Assembly (NCBI RefSeq): GCF_907165205.1
Contig: NC_058191.1
Span: 16,494,501-16,558,500 of the forward strand
From: Coccinella septempunctata
Taxonomy: Eukaryota; Arthropoda; Insecta; Coleoptera; Coccinellidae
DNA: 64,000 nt
Direction: 5' to 3'
Positions 21,661 through 32,572 of this stretch are shown here, one piece after another; positions within the stretch are counted from its first letter, which is position 1, and each line of letters opens with the position of its first letter. Made by a program: the position numbers and the translations under genes. The notes below the pieces were generated by a model. That model made no database searches. It saw only the letters and a program-made list of their open reading frames with translations, and was not told the DNA's origin.

Positions 21661-24600
21661 ATGCACATGTTGAATTTCAGTTCGATAGTTCAGATAGGAA
21701 ATGAGATTTCAGTGGTCGATTCGACAAAATATCATTTCAATTCCTAAGGAACTATTGGATCAATTCGACACAAATCCCGAAACTGTACACAGTTTTCAAA
21801 TTGAGATGCACATGTTAAATTTCAGTTCGATAGTTCAGATAGGAATTGAGATTTCAGTGGTCAATTCGGCAAAGTGTGATATCAATTCCTCGAAAATTGG
21901 TGGATCAATTCGAACCAAATCTTGAAACTGCACATAGTTTTCGAATTGAGATGAACATGTTGAATTTCAGTTCGATAGTTAAGATAGGAATTGAGATTTC
22001 AGTGGTCAATTCGGCAAAGTGTAATATCAATTCCTAAAAACTGTTGGATCAATTCGAACCAATCCTTGAAACTGCACATAGTTTTAGAATTGAGATGCAC
22101 ATGTTGAATTTCAGTTCGATAGTTCTGATAGGAATAGAGATTTCAGTGGTCGATTCGACATTGTATCATTTCAATTCCTAAGGAAATATTGGATCAATTC
22201 GAACCAAATCACGAAACTGTACACAGTTTTCGAATTGAGATAAACATGTTGATTTTCAATTGGATAGTTCATATAGGAATTGAGATTTCAGTGGTCAATT
22301 CGGCAAAGTGTGATATCAATTCCTAAGGAACTATTGGATCAATTCGACCCAAATCTCGAAACTGTACACAGTTTTCGAATTGAGATAAACATGTTGATTT
22401 TCAATTGGATAGTTCAGATAGGAATTGAGATTTCAGTATTCAATTCGGCAAAGTGTGATATGAATTTCTCAAAAACCGTTCGATCATTTCGACCCAAATC
22501 TTGAAACTTCACATAGTTTTCGAATTGAGATGCACATGTTGAATTTCAGTTCGATAGTTCAGATAGGAAATGAGATTTCAGTGGTCGATTCGACATTGTA
22601 TCATTTCAATTCCTAAGGAAATATTGGATCAATTCGAACCAAATCACGAAACTGTACACAGTTTTCGAATTGAGATAAACATGTTGATTTTCAATTGGAT
22701 AGTTCAGATAGGAATTGAGATTTCAGTATTCAATTCGGCAAAGTGTGATATCAATTCTCCGAAAACTGTTGGATCAATTCGATCCAATTCTTGAAACTGC
22801 ACATACTTTTCGAATTGAGATGCACATGTTGAATTTCAGTTCGATAGTTTAGATAGGAATTGAGATTTCAGTGGTCTATACGGCAAAGTGTGATATCAAT
22901 TCCTAAAAACTGTTAGATCAATTCGAACCAAATCTTGAAACTGCACATAAATTTCGGATTGAGATGCAAATGTTGAATTTCAGTTCGATAGTTCAGATAG
23001 GAATCGAGATTTCGGTGGTCTTTTCGGCAGAGTGTGAGATCAATTCCTCAAAAACTGTTGGTTCAATTCGAACCAAATCTTGAAATTTCACACAGTTTTC
23101 GAATTGAGATGCACATGTTGAAATTCAGTTCGATAGTTCAGATAGGAATTGAGATTTCAGTGGTCAATTCGGCAAAGTCTGATATCAATTCCTCGAAAAC
23201 TGTTGGATCAATTCGAACCAAATCTTGAAACTGCACATAGTTTTCGGATTGAGATGCACATGTTGAATTTCAGTTCGATAGTTCTGATAGGAATTGAGAT
23301 TTCAGTGGTCGATTCGACAAAATATCATTTCAATTCCCAAGGAACTATTGGATCAATTCGACCCAAATCCCGAAACTGTACTCAGTTTTCGAATTGAGAT
23401 GCACATGTTGAATTTCAGTTCGATAGTTCAGATAGGAATTGAGATTTCAGTGGTCAATTGGGCAAAGTGTGATATCAATTCCTAAAAACTGTTGGAACAA
23501 TTCGAACCAAATCTTGAAACTGCACATAGTTTTCGTATTGAGATGCACCTGTTGAATTTCAGTTCGATAGTTCAGATAGGAATTGAGATTTCAGTGGTCA
23601 ATTCGGCAAACTGTGATATCAATTCCTCGAAAACTGTTGGATCAATTCGAACCAAATCTTGCAACTGCATATAGTTTTCGGATTGAGATGCACATGTTGA
23701 ATTTCAGTTCGATAGTTCAGATAGGAATCGAGATTTCGGTGGTTTTTTCGGCAAAGTGTGATATCAATTCCTCGAAAACTGTTGGATCAATTCGAACCAA
23801 ATCTTGAAATTTCACACAGTTTTCGAATTGAGATGCACATGTTGAAATTCAGTTCGATAGTTCAGATAGGAATTGAGATTTCAGTGGTCGATTCGACAAA
23901 ATATCATTTCAACTCCCAAGGAACTATTGGATCAATTCGACCCAAATCCCGAAACTGTACTCAGTTTTCGAATTGAGATGCACATGTTGAATTTCAGTTC
24001 GATAGTTCAGATAGGAATTGAGATTTCAGTGGTCAATTCGGCAAAGTGTGATATCAATTCCTTAAAACTGTTGGATCAATTCGAACCAAATCTTGAAACT
24101 GCACATAGTTTTCGAATTGAGATGCACATGTTGAATTTCAGTTCGATAGTTCTGATAGGAATTGAGATTTCAGTGGTCGATTCGACATATTATCATTTCA
24201 ATTCCTAAGGAACTATTGGATCAATTCGACCAAAATCTCGAAACTGTACACAGTTTTCGAAATGAGATGCAAATGTTGAATTTCAGTTCGATAGTTCTGA
24301 TAGGAATTGAGATTTCAGTGGTCTATTCGGCAAAGTGTGATATCAATTCCTCAAACACTGTTGGATCAATTCGACCCAAATCTTGAAACTGCACATCGTT
24401 TTCGGATTGAGATGCACCTGTTGAATTTCAGTTCGATAGTTCAGATAGGAATCGAGATTTCAGTGGCCTTTTCAACAAAGTGTGATATCAATTCCTCAAA
24501 AACTGTTGGATCAATTCGACCCAAATCCCGAAACTGTACTCAGTTTTCGAATTGAGATGCACATGTTGAATTTCAGTTCGTTAGTTCAGATAGGAATTGA

Positions 24601-25128
24601 GATTTCAGTGGTCGATTCGACATATTATCATTTCAATTCCTAAGGAACTATTGGATCGATTCGACCAAAATCTCAAAACTGTACACAGTTTTCGAAATGA
24701 GATGCACATGTTGAATTTCAGTTCGATAGTTCTGATAGGAATTGAGATTTCAGTGGTCGATTCAACAAAATATTATTTCAATTCCCAAGGAACTATTGGA
24801 TCAATTCGACCCAAATCCCGAAACTGCACATAGTTTTCGGATTGAGATGCACCTGTTGAATTTCAGTTCGATAATTCAGATAGGAATTGAGATTTCAGTG
24901 GTCAATTCGGCAAAGTGTGATATCAATTCCTCGAAAACTGTTGGATCAATTCGAACCAAATCTCGAAACAGCACATGGTTTTCGAATTGAGATGCACATG
25001 TTGAATTTCAGTTCGATAGTTCTGATAGGAATTGAGATTTCAGTGGCAGATTCGACAAAATATCATTTCAATTCCCAAGGAACTATTGGATCAATTCGAC
25101 CCAAATCCCAAAACTGTACTCAGTTTCT
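21660..25128 (+). repeat. 145-bp satellite array, about 24 monomers
   Basis: Head-to-tail monomers with a period of 145 bp (some 144). Landmarks recur at this spacing: TAGGAATTGAGATTTCAGTG, ATATCAATTCCT, TGTTGGATCAATTCGA, GATGCACATGTTGAATTTC. Adjacent monomers differ by roughly 5-15 percent by eye, and two monomer types alternate in places (TCGACAAAATATCATTTC type versus TCGGCAAAGTGTGATATC type). The short open frames inside are a by-product of the repeat lacking stops in one frame. Confidence 0.95.
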
Positions 25129-25756
25129 CCCTTTCTGTCAGAAGCAACGAACTGAAATTCAACATATGCATCTCAATTCGAAAACTATCTACAGTTACAG
25201 TTTCAAGATTTGGCTCGAATTGATCCAACAATTTTTGTGAAATTGATTTCACACTTTGCCGAATTGACCACTGAAATCTCAATTCCTATCTGAATTATCG
25301 AATTGAATGAAACTCAATACGTATATCTCAGTTCAAAAATTGTGTACAGTTTCGAGATTTGGATCGAATTTTGATGGTCAATCAATAAAAGAAAAACTTG
25401 TATTCATCATGAATTGTTCGACCAAGGAGACTCAAATTTCGAAATAATAACTAATGATAAGAATATCCGGGAACCTTGACAAGAGCGACTTTCGCAAGTC
25501 TGGGAAGAATAGTTTCGGTCCGTCAAAAATGACATATCGTCTTTTTTTCCATATCGCATTCGTCCGAAATACGATGCAATGATGAACCCAATAATTGGTA
25601 CAAATAAAAAATTCTAAATTCCTCGAGCTTGCGCGGGAAACTTGCAATTTCAAGTCCTTAGCAATAATTTACCAACCAATCGCCCGTCAAATTTCCGTCA
25701 ACTTCGCTAATATCGGTACCACTATCAGAAGAAATCTAAGGTGTAAAGGTTAAACA
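25129..25756 (+). repeat. Transition block and histone H1 upstream region
   Basis: The array ends at a short unique word (TCTGTCAGAAGCAACGAAC near 25133). Inverted diverged monomers follow to about 25420, then the region that precedes every H1 fragment in the window (GAATTGTTCG block, CGTCAAAAATGACATATCG, CCAATAATTGGTACAAATAAA) up to the ATG at 25757. Here it stands in front of a full-length H1 frame, so it is probably the true H1 5' flank that the composite units copied. Confidence 0.75.
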
Positions 25757-26413
25757 ATGTCATTTTCAACTTCCGAGTCTGAAATGCGACAGGCAACTAC
25801 GCCCGCCACTGCTGTTGGTAAGACGCTGAAAAAAGCTGAGAAAAAAACCTCAGCAAGGTCAAAACATGTCAAACCCAGCCATCCCCCAACTTCCGATATG
25901 GTTAATCGTGCCATCAAAGGATTGAAAGAAAGGAGCGGATCCTCGTTGCATGCTATCAAGAAATACATCGGTTCGAATTACAAGGTCGATTCTGAAAAAC
26001 TTGCACCGTTCATAAGAAAAGACCGCTGTACAGTCCGGTTCCTTGATTCAGACCAAAGGAAAAGAAGCGTCTGGCTCTTTCAAATTGGCCGCTGGCGGTT
26101 CTACAACAAACGCGTCGAAGAAATTTGCGAAAAAATTGGTCAAGTCGGCCGATGGAGCAAATAAGAATGCATCACCTACAATGGCAGCCGACAAGAAGAA
26201 CACATCACCTGCCAGGTCTACATCTATCTAGTGAGTAGGTCGGAAAAGAGAGCGGCAATTGCAACAGAAAAGAAGCCAAAATTAACGAAATCTCCCTCGA
26301 AAGCTAAGAAGGCAAACAAAAAGCCGACGAAGAAGTCCAAAGCACCGAAACCAAAAACGGTCAAATCAGTAACGGCTCCGAAGAAAGTAACGTCTCCCAA
26401 AAAGCAAAAGTAA
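25757..26413 (+). pseudogene. Histone H1 pseudogene
   Basis: Linker histone that binds nucleosome entry/exit DNA. N-tail MSFSTSESEMRQATTPATAV; globular winged-helix domain with HPPTSDMVNRAIKGLKERSGSS and IKKYIGSNYKVDSEKLAPFI; then QTKGKEASGSFKLAAGG; Lys/Ala/Pro-rich C-tail ending SPKKQK at 26413. A small deletion after LAPFIRK (near 26022) shifts frame, and another break with a stop near 26231 splits the tail, so three frames are needed to follow it. Length is normal for an insect H1. The 3' stem-loop at 26451 supports origin from a replication-dependent histone gene rather than a processed copy. Gene order around it is not that of a histone cluster. Confidence 0.92.
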
Positions 26414-26450
26414 AACGTATATAATTTTGGAAGGAAAAAAATTTAAATCC

Positions 26451-26466
26451 GGTCCTTTTCAGGGCC
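26451..26466 (+). terminator. Histone mRNA 3' stem-loop
   Basis: GGTCCTTTTCAGGGCC: a 6-bp stem (GGTCCT with AGGGCC, one G-T pair) and a TTTC four-base loop, the metazoan replication-dependent histone 3' end signal. It lies 38 bp after the H1 stop. Bound by stem-loop binding protein in functional genes. Confidence 0.93.
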
Positions 26467-26544
26467 TCTAGAATTTTCTATCAAATATTACTTTTATAGA
26501 TTTTCGCTCGCTAGAGATACGATGTCAGACAAGATGTTTTCATC
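26467..26544. other. Short histone-flanking spacer
   Basis: About 80 bp after the stem-loop, not matching satellite or any element in the window. It is probably the residual downstream spacer of the H1 gene. No coding signal seen. Confidence 0.4.
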
Positions 26545-26805
26545 GAACACGACATAGCATCATTTCAATTCCTAAGGAACTATTGGATCAATTCGACAAA
26601 AATCTCGAAACTGTACACAGTTTTCGAATTGAGATGCACATGGTGAATTTCAGTTCGATAGTTCTGATAGGAATTGAGATTTCAGTGGTCAATTCGGCAA
26701 AGTGTGATATCAATTCCTCGAAAACTGTTTTATCAATTCGAACCAAATCTTGAAACTGAACATAGTTTTCGGATTGAGATGCACATGTTGAATTTCAGTT
26801 CGAAC
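26545..26805 (+). repeat. 145-bp monomers, about 1.8 copies
   Basis: Monomer landmarks (CATTTCAATTCCTAAGG, TAGGAATTGAGATTTC, GATGCACATGTTG) in + orientation. They run straight into a zinc-knuckle block without the H1 start, so the monomer phase alone joins them. Confidence 0.85.
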
Positions 26806-27116
26806 GGACCGTGGGGACCTGTGGACTTCAGTTCTACCTGGGGTTAGGCCCCCACAGTTGCTGGCGGTGTGGCAATGAAAGCCACCACAGGGAGGAATGC
26901 CGAGGGGAAAGGACGAAGTTCTGTTCCAGGTGCGGCCGTGTGGGGGTCCTTTCCAGGGTGTGTTGCGTTAGAGATAGGGGACCAGGGACCGCCAGAACTG
27001 CATCAGGACCGACCGCAACTCCAGGGAGCAGGACAGAGGCCATACTGCCGGACCTCCGACTGAGGCCCGCCGTACCGCCAACACCGTCAGAACCGTTGCC
27101 GCTCCTACCGAAGTAG
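26806..27116 (+). pseudogene. Zinc-knuckle block copy 7
   Basis: Open frame with CWRCGNESHHREEC, in which the conserved Gly before His is Ser and the tail is shortened by an internal deletion (EPLPLLPK ending), stop at 27114-27116. Otherwise FCSRCGRVGVLSRVCC is intact. Confidence 0.68.
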
Positions 27117-27600
27117 AAGGTGAAAATGGATTAGAAAAACCGAAAAAAAAATTACCGATTATTAAAATGATACCGTTCCGAAAAATATCTTTTATTGCAC
27201 CAACCGAAATGGTGGATGCGCTAACCGGAGTAGTAGTCGATTCGTCAAAATATCATTTCAATTCCTAAGGAACTATTGGATCAATTCGAACCAAATCTTG
27301 AAACTGCACATAGTTTTCGCATGCATCTCAATACGCAACTCAATTCGAAAACTATGTACAGTTTCAAAATTTGGCTCGAATTGATCCAACAGTTTATGGG
27401 AAATTGATATCACACTTTGCCGAATTGACCTCTGAAATCTCAATTCTTATCAGAACTATCGATATGAAATTCAACATGTGCATCTCAATTCGAAAACTAT
27501 GTGAAGTTTCAAGATTTGGGTCGAAATGATCAAACGGTTTTTGAGAAATTCATATCACACTTTGCAGAATTGACCACAGAAATCTTAATTCCTATCTGAT
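26806..27600 (+). repeat. Composite satellite unit lacking the H1 start
   Basis: Zinc-knuckle block 26806-27116, PTEMVDALTG block near 27180-27260, then inverted diverged monomers to 27600, where it stops at the promoter-like region. Confidence 0.82.
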
Positions 27601-28030
27601 GTGATGAAGTCCAGTTTCTGAGGAAAATTGGAGTTCATCTTAGTGCATTTCTTTCGTTTCAAATTTCCGTCTTTGCAAATATTTTAATTCTCGAATATTC
27701 CGTACGTTCATTCCGATAGGCAGAGTGAATGTAAAAAACCGCTTATCTGTATTTCACGTTGTTTTTCTTACATGCCGCTGAAGATTTCGACGTTTTTCAT
27801 CTGTTGATATGCGATAAACCGGAGCTGACGACGTTTTTCATTCTTGTCGCATTCTGGAATTTTCAGATTTTTACCGTGAGAGGGGATATGCCTATAAAAG
27901 CAAATTTTCCACCGCGACGGTCACTTTTCGACTTTTGACTTTTACTTCAGTTCTTTCACTTCGCTGCAGTATTTTCGATTTTTCGCTTTCTAACGTGGTG
28001 ACTTCTGTTATAGATTCAGTTAACTTTTAG
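27601..28030 (+). promoter_or_regulatory. Promoter-like region with TATA box, possibly from a histone gene
   Basis: Sequence unlike the surrounding satellite. TATAAA at 27893-27898, preceded by two copies of CGACGTTTTTCAT (27788-27800 and 27829-27841), followed by a pyrimidine-rich stretch with repeated CTTTTGACTTTTACTTC-like words. No coding sequence follows; satellite resumes at about 28036. Placement next to the H1 relic and the strong TATA suggest a core-histone promoter fragment. That assignment is inference. Confidence 0.45.
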
Positions 28031-28847
28031 TTTCAAGATTTGGTTCGAATTGATCCAACAGATTTCGAGGAATTGATATCACACTTTGCCGAATTGACCA
28101 CTGAAATTCAACATGTGCATCTCAATTCGAAAACTATGTGCAGTTTCAAGATTTGGTTCGAATTGAACCAACAGTTTTCGAGGAATTGATATCACACTTT
28201 GCCGAATTGACCACTGGAATCTCAATTTCTATCTGAACTATCGAACTGAAATTCAACATGTGCATCTTAATTCGAAAACCGTGTGAAATTTCAAGATTTG
28301 GTTCGAATTGAACCAACAGTTTTCGAGGAATTGATATCACACTTTGCCGAATTGACCACTGAAATCTCAATTCCTATCTGAACTATCGAACTGAAATTCA
28401 ACATGTGCATCTCAATTCGAAAACTGTGTACAGTTTCGAGATCTGGGTCGAATTGATCCAATAGTTCGTAAGGAATTCGAATGATACTATGTCGAATCGT
28501 CCACTGAAATCTCAATTCCTATCAGAACTATCGAACTGAAATTCAACATGTGCATCTCAATTCGAAAACTATGTGCAGTTTCAAGATTTGGTTCGAATTG
28601 ATCCAACAGTTTTTAGGAATTGATATCACACTTTGCCGAATTGACCACTGAAATCTCAATTCCTATCTGAACTATCGAACTGAAATTCAACATGTGCATC
28701 TTAATTCGAAAACTGTGTACAGTTTCGGGATTCGGTTCGAATTGATCCAATAGTTCCTTGGGAATTGAAATGATATTTTGTCGAATCGACCACTGAAATC
28801 TCAATTCCTATCAGAACTATCGATCTGAAATTCAACATGTGCATCTC
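28031..28847 (-). repeat. 145-bp satellite array, inverted, about 5.5 monomers
   Basis: Same monomer as 21660-25128 on the opposite strand (GAAATTCAACATGTGCATCTCAATTCG phase). It ends inside a monomer at the word CATCTC, where Jockey-A ORF1 begins. Confidence 0.93.
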
Positions 28848-29557
28848 TGAAATAGATTTAATAAAAAATGATCTAAAGGTCCAAGGAATCCATGACGCCG
28901 AGGTGTCCAGAATGACATCCAATAAAACCAAAAAGTTTATACCCTTATACCTGGTAAAAACTCAGAGAAAGGAGATTTTCGAAATAAGACGCCTCTACAA
29001 TCTCTGCATTGTAGTGGAATCAAAAAGAAGGGCAGAAAATCCAAGCCAATGCTTCAGATGTCAGAGGTACGGACATGCCCAAAACAAGTGCTCTTTTCCA
29101 TACAGATGCGTCAAATGTTTGGGCAATCATTGCACAAAAGATTGCGAACTTACCAGAAAAGGTGAGGAGAGAAATGCCACATGCGTTCTGTGCGGCGAAG
29201 AAGGCCATCCAGCAAGCTACAAAGGATGTAGCGAATTCAAATTAGTTACAAGGAAGAGGGAAACAGGCCAGAAATCGGCTCAGCAGAGCACGATTCCTCT
29301 AAAAGTCCAGGAGAAAAAGAAGCCCACCCCCTCCAAAGTAGACGACAAGAAAAGTACCCAAACCAGTACAGAAGAAGGAGACCTCGAAAATGCCCCAAGC
29401 TAAACCTACGATCAACAAAACAAAAGAAAACAGAAAAGTCTCTGAATCCGCCGACGATTTAGACACTTTTACTGAAAAAATTTTCAACAAAATCATGTTG
29501 AAAATTGAAAGAGAGATGGAGAAAAAACTCCAAGGAATGTTCAGTAAACTGAAATAA
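28848..29557 (+). pseudogene. Jockey-A ORF1, N-terminally truncated and frameshifted
   Basis: Reads EIDLIKNDLKVQGIHDAEV, then KTQRKEIFEIRRLYNLC, then three knuckles CFRCQRYGHAQNKC, CVKCLGNHCTKDC, CVLCGEEGHPASYKGC. Five bases missing near 29351, relative to copy 1, shift the frame into an early stop at about 29401. The original frame resumes to the TAATG overlap with ORF2 at 29555-29559. Confidence 0.9.
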
Positions 29558-32268
29558 TGGAACATACAACTAGGAAAAATTCCCTTAAAATAGTCTCCTG
29601 GAACATAAACGGGGTCAGAACTCGAAAACCCGAGATAGAAGAAATAATATCAGAGAGAAAACCTGATATTATAGCCTTACAGGAAACAAGAATACAACCA
29701 AATACGCGATTGAATATCATGAATTATGAGATATATAGATGTGACAGAATCGCAAACACTGGGGGAGGTGTTGCCTTACTGGTTAGACGAGATCTGAAAC
29801 ACTATTTTAAAGGAAGATCTGACGAGTCACAAATAGAAACAGTGACGATTGTAGCTGAAATAAATCGACAAAGAGTCGAAGTCACATCGGCATATAAAAG
29901 ACCCCCAAATAACCTATTAGAAGAAGAAATCAACAACTTACTAGATGGAACAAACCCGAAAATCTGCATCGGAGATTTTAATTGCAAATCTCCAGAATGG
30001 AACAGCAGGATGGAAAACAGAAATGGCAGAAAACTGAAAGATCTCGCTGAAAAACATGAAGCTATCGTTATTGGACCTGAAGATCCAACGTACCTAGCAT
30101 TCGGAAATGGATTACCAGATATAATTGATATCGCAATTATAAAAAATATCACTAGAGAATTCTCGATAGAGACCTTGTGGGACGGAACCTCTAACCACAA
30201 CCCCATCGAATTAACAATAGGAGATGGGCCAAGAAGAGAACTAATGCAAACAAGAGAATACACCGATTGGACGAAATATAGCCATCTGATACAATCGGAG
30301 GTAACAGAAATACCGACAATCAACACACCGGAAGACCTAGAAAGAGCAGTTGATGAACTAGAAGAGAATATAATAGATGCCTACAAAAAGAGCACAAAGA
30401 AAATAACGAGACCAGCACCGATACATCCACACGGTGATACACCCAGAGAAATCAAAGATCTCATCAGGGAAAATCGGAGACTAAGAAAAACATACAGGCT
30501 CAACAAAACAGATATAAATAAGAGAAATCTAAACCGACACAGCCAAGTTCTAAAAAATGCCCTGAAGGACATGAGAACAAATAGATGGAACAAAAGAGTT
30601 CAAGAACTAAATACTATCGATCATTCTGCATGGAAAATGCAAAAATGTGTGAGAAGAGAAAAGACTAAAATACCACCTCTCCACGAAGAAAGAGGAATGG
30701 CATATACGAATATCGATAAAGCAGAAGCACTGGCGGACTCGATAGAAAGAGAATCGAGAATAAATTACAGACCTGATGACGATAATGACGAGCTGGAAGA
30801 TCCTGTAGAGAACAACGAAGAAGAAATGGGCGAACCACCAGTAGACGACAAAATAGAAAAACCAACTTCTCCATTTGAAATAAAAGAGATAATCAGAAGC
30901 TTGAAAAATAGAAAAGCTCCCGGAAGTGATAAAATAACGAATGCTATGTTGAGAAAATTACCTAGAAAAGGTATAGCAGCTCTCACAAATATTGCAAACG
31001 GTATAATGAGGACTGAACACTATCCGGAAAAGTGGAAAACTGCAGAAGTCATAGTGTTCAACAAACCAGGCAAAGATGAAAAATTCCCCCAAAACTACAG
31101 GCCGATAAGTTTATTGTCCGCCCTAGGAAAAGTAGTAGAAAGGGTAATCGCTAGGAGGCTTACAGAAGAAACTGAAAATCTGAATCTCATTCCAGCAGAG
31201 CAATTCGGATTCAGAAGAGACCACTCAACTGAACAGCAATTACTGAGACTCACAGAATACATAACAGAAGGATTCCAAAATAAACAAGCAACCGGTCTTG
31301 TACTACTAGATGTCGCCAGAGCATTCGACAGAGTATGGCAGGAAGGATTGATTTACAAAATGAGATATGCTGGATATTCAATGAAACTGTGCAAGTTGAT
31401 TAGGAATTATTTGAGGAACAGAAGATTCTACGTGAAAGTGGAAGGAGAAAACTCCACAACCAGATATATGGAAGCAGGGGTGCCTCAAGGGTCAGTACTT
31501 GGGCCATTACTGTATAACATATATATCCACGATATACCAAAATCTCCAAGGACTATGCTGACATTATATGCCGACGACACAGGAATCGCAATGCGACATC
31601 GCAAGCCAGAAATTATAGAAGGAATGTTACAAGAAGCTACAGATGAAATAAATGACTGGTGTATTAAATGGAAAATAAAACTCAATGGACAAAAGAGCCA
31701 AGCGATATTACTGCAGAAGAGGAGACTAAGAACTACAACAAATCTAGAGGTAGATGGAGAAGAAATCGAATGGAAAAACGAAGCAAAATATTTAGGTATC
31801 ACCCTAGACAAAGGTCTAACATGGAGAAGCCATATCAAACAAGCCGTTGACAAAACCAAGGCAGCGATGAATATGCTCTAACCGCTGATAGGTAGAAAGA
31901 GCCACATGTCAAATGAGACAAAATTGAAAATAATCAAAGCCGTTGCTAGACCGCAACTGACTTATGGATCAGGTGCTTGGGGATTCGCGGCAAAGAGCCA
32001 TATACAAAGAATTCAGGCAACAGAAAACAAGCTACTACGATGTGCCATAGATGCGCCTTGGTTTGTCAAGAACAAACAGATATATCGAGATTCGAAGTGA
32101 GAAACCATCACCGAATTTATGAAGAGGAAAGCTGAAAAGTTATTCGAAACAGCGAAGGAACATCCAAACGAAGAACTCAGGAGACTAGTGGACTACGATC
32201 CGGAGGAAGACAGAAGAAGAATGAGAATTTACAAAAGGAGACTGAGAGATCAATTGAGGAGAGATTAA
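29557..32268 (+). pseudogene. Jockey-A ORF2, open for 774 codons
   Basis: Endonuclease: N16 (SWNINGV), E43 (LQETR), D140 and N142 (GDFNCKS), final motif SNH at 212-214 where Jockey enzymes usually have SDH. RT: FGFRRDHSTEQQ, LLDVARAFDRVWQEG, GVPQGSVLGPLLYN, YADDTGIAMRH. A TAC-to-TAA change at 31879-31881 ends the main frame after AAMNML, and a TGG-to-TGA change at 32098-32100 follows in the remaining C-terminal part, which otherwise continues to 32268. The first stop is shared with the copy at 10263-12975. Endonuclease and RT core are both present and in frame. Confidence 0.93.
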
Positions 32269-32572
32269 AATGAGTACGACAACTTATTAAAACTATACTA
32301 AGAAGAGATATCCGAAATGGACGAACATGAAAACCTTAGCACGACAATGTGCAAGAAGAAATCAACCGATTAAGGGATAAATGGTTTATAGGCAAATGCC
32401 CGGAACCAACAAAAAGCAGGTTAGGTTTAGTGGGTCGCGAACTCAGGAGAGTGAGTAACTCCACAGTGTTCCCTAGAAATGGGTTCCTCTGGGCGAGAGA
32501 TAGAGCCCCGTGTTTTCACGGTCGCAGATTCATCTGCTATAAAAAAAAAGAAAAAAAAAAAAAGGTCAAACA

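Larger units (their letters stand above)
28848..32572 (+). mobile_element. Jockey-A non-LTR retrotransposon, copy 3 (longest)
   Basis: ORF1 from within its pre-knuckle domain, full-length ORF2 region, and a 3' UTR with a tail of A broken by one G (32541-32562). It is followed by GGTCAAACA and the H1 ATG at 32573. 5' truncated by about half of ORF1. Best preserved Jockey-A in the window. Confidence 0.93.

Noticed and set aside
21660..25128. Possible CRISPR array (regularly spaced repeats)
   Set aside because: Contiguous 145-bp monomers without unique spacers, in a eukaryotic context with histone and retrotransposon genes.
25133..25152. Unique word at the end of the satellite array considered as an attachment or insertion site
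   Set aside because: No flanking duplication or terminal repeats; just a junction between opposite monomer orientations.
21701..25240. Series of overlapping 60-117-codon open frames (MRFQWSIRQ... type) across the satellite array
   Set aside because: They recur at the 145-bp period and exist because the monomer lacks stops in that phase. The monomer length is not a multiple of three and there is no domain or start context.
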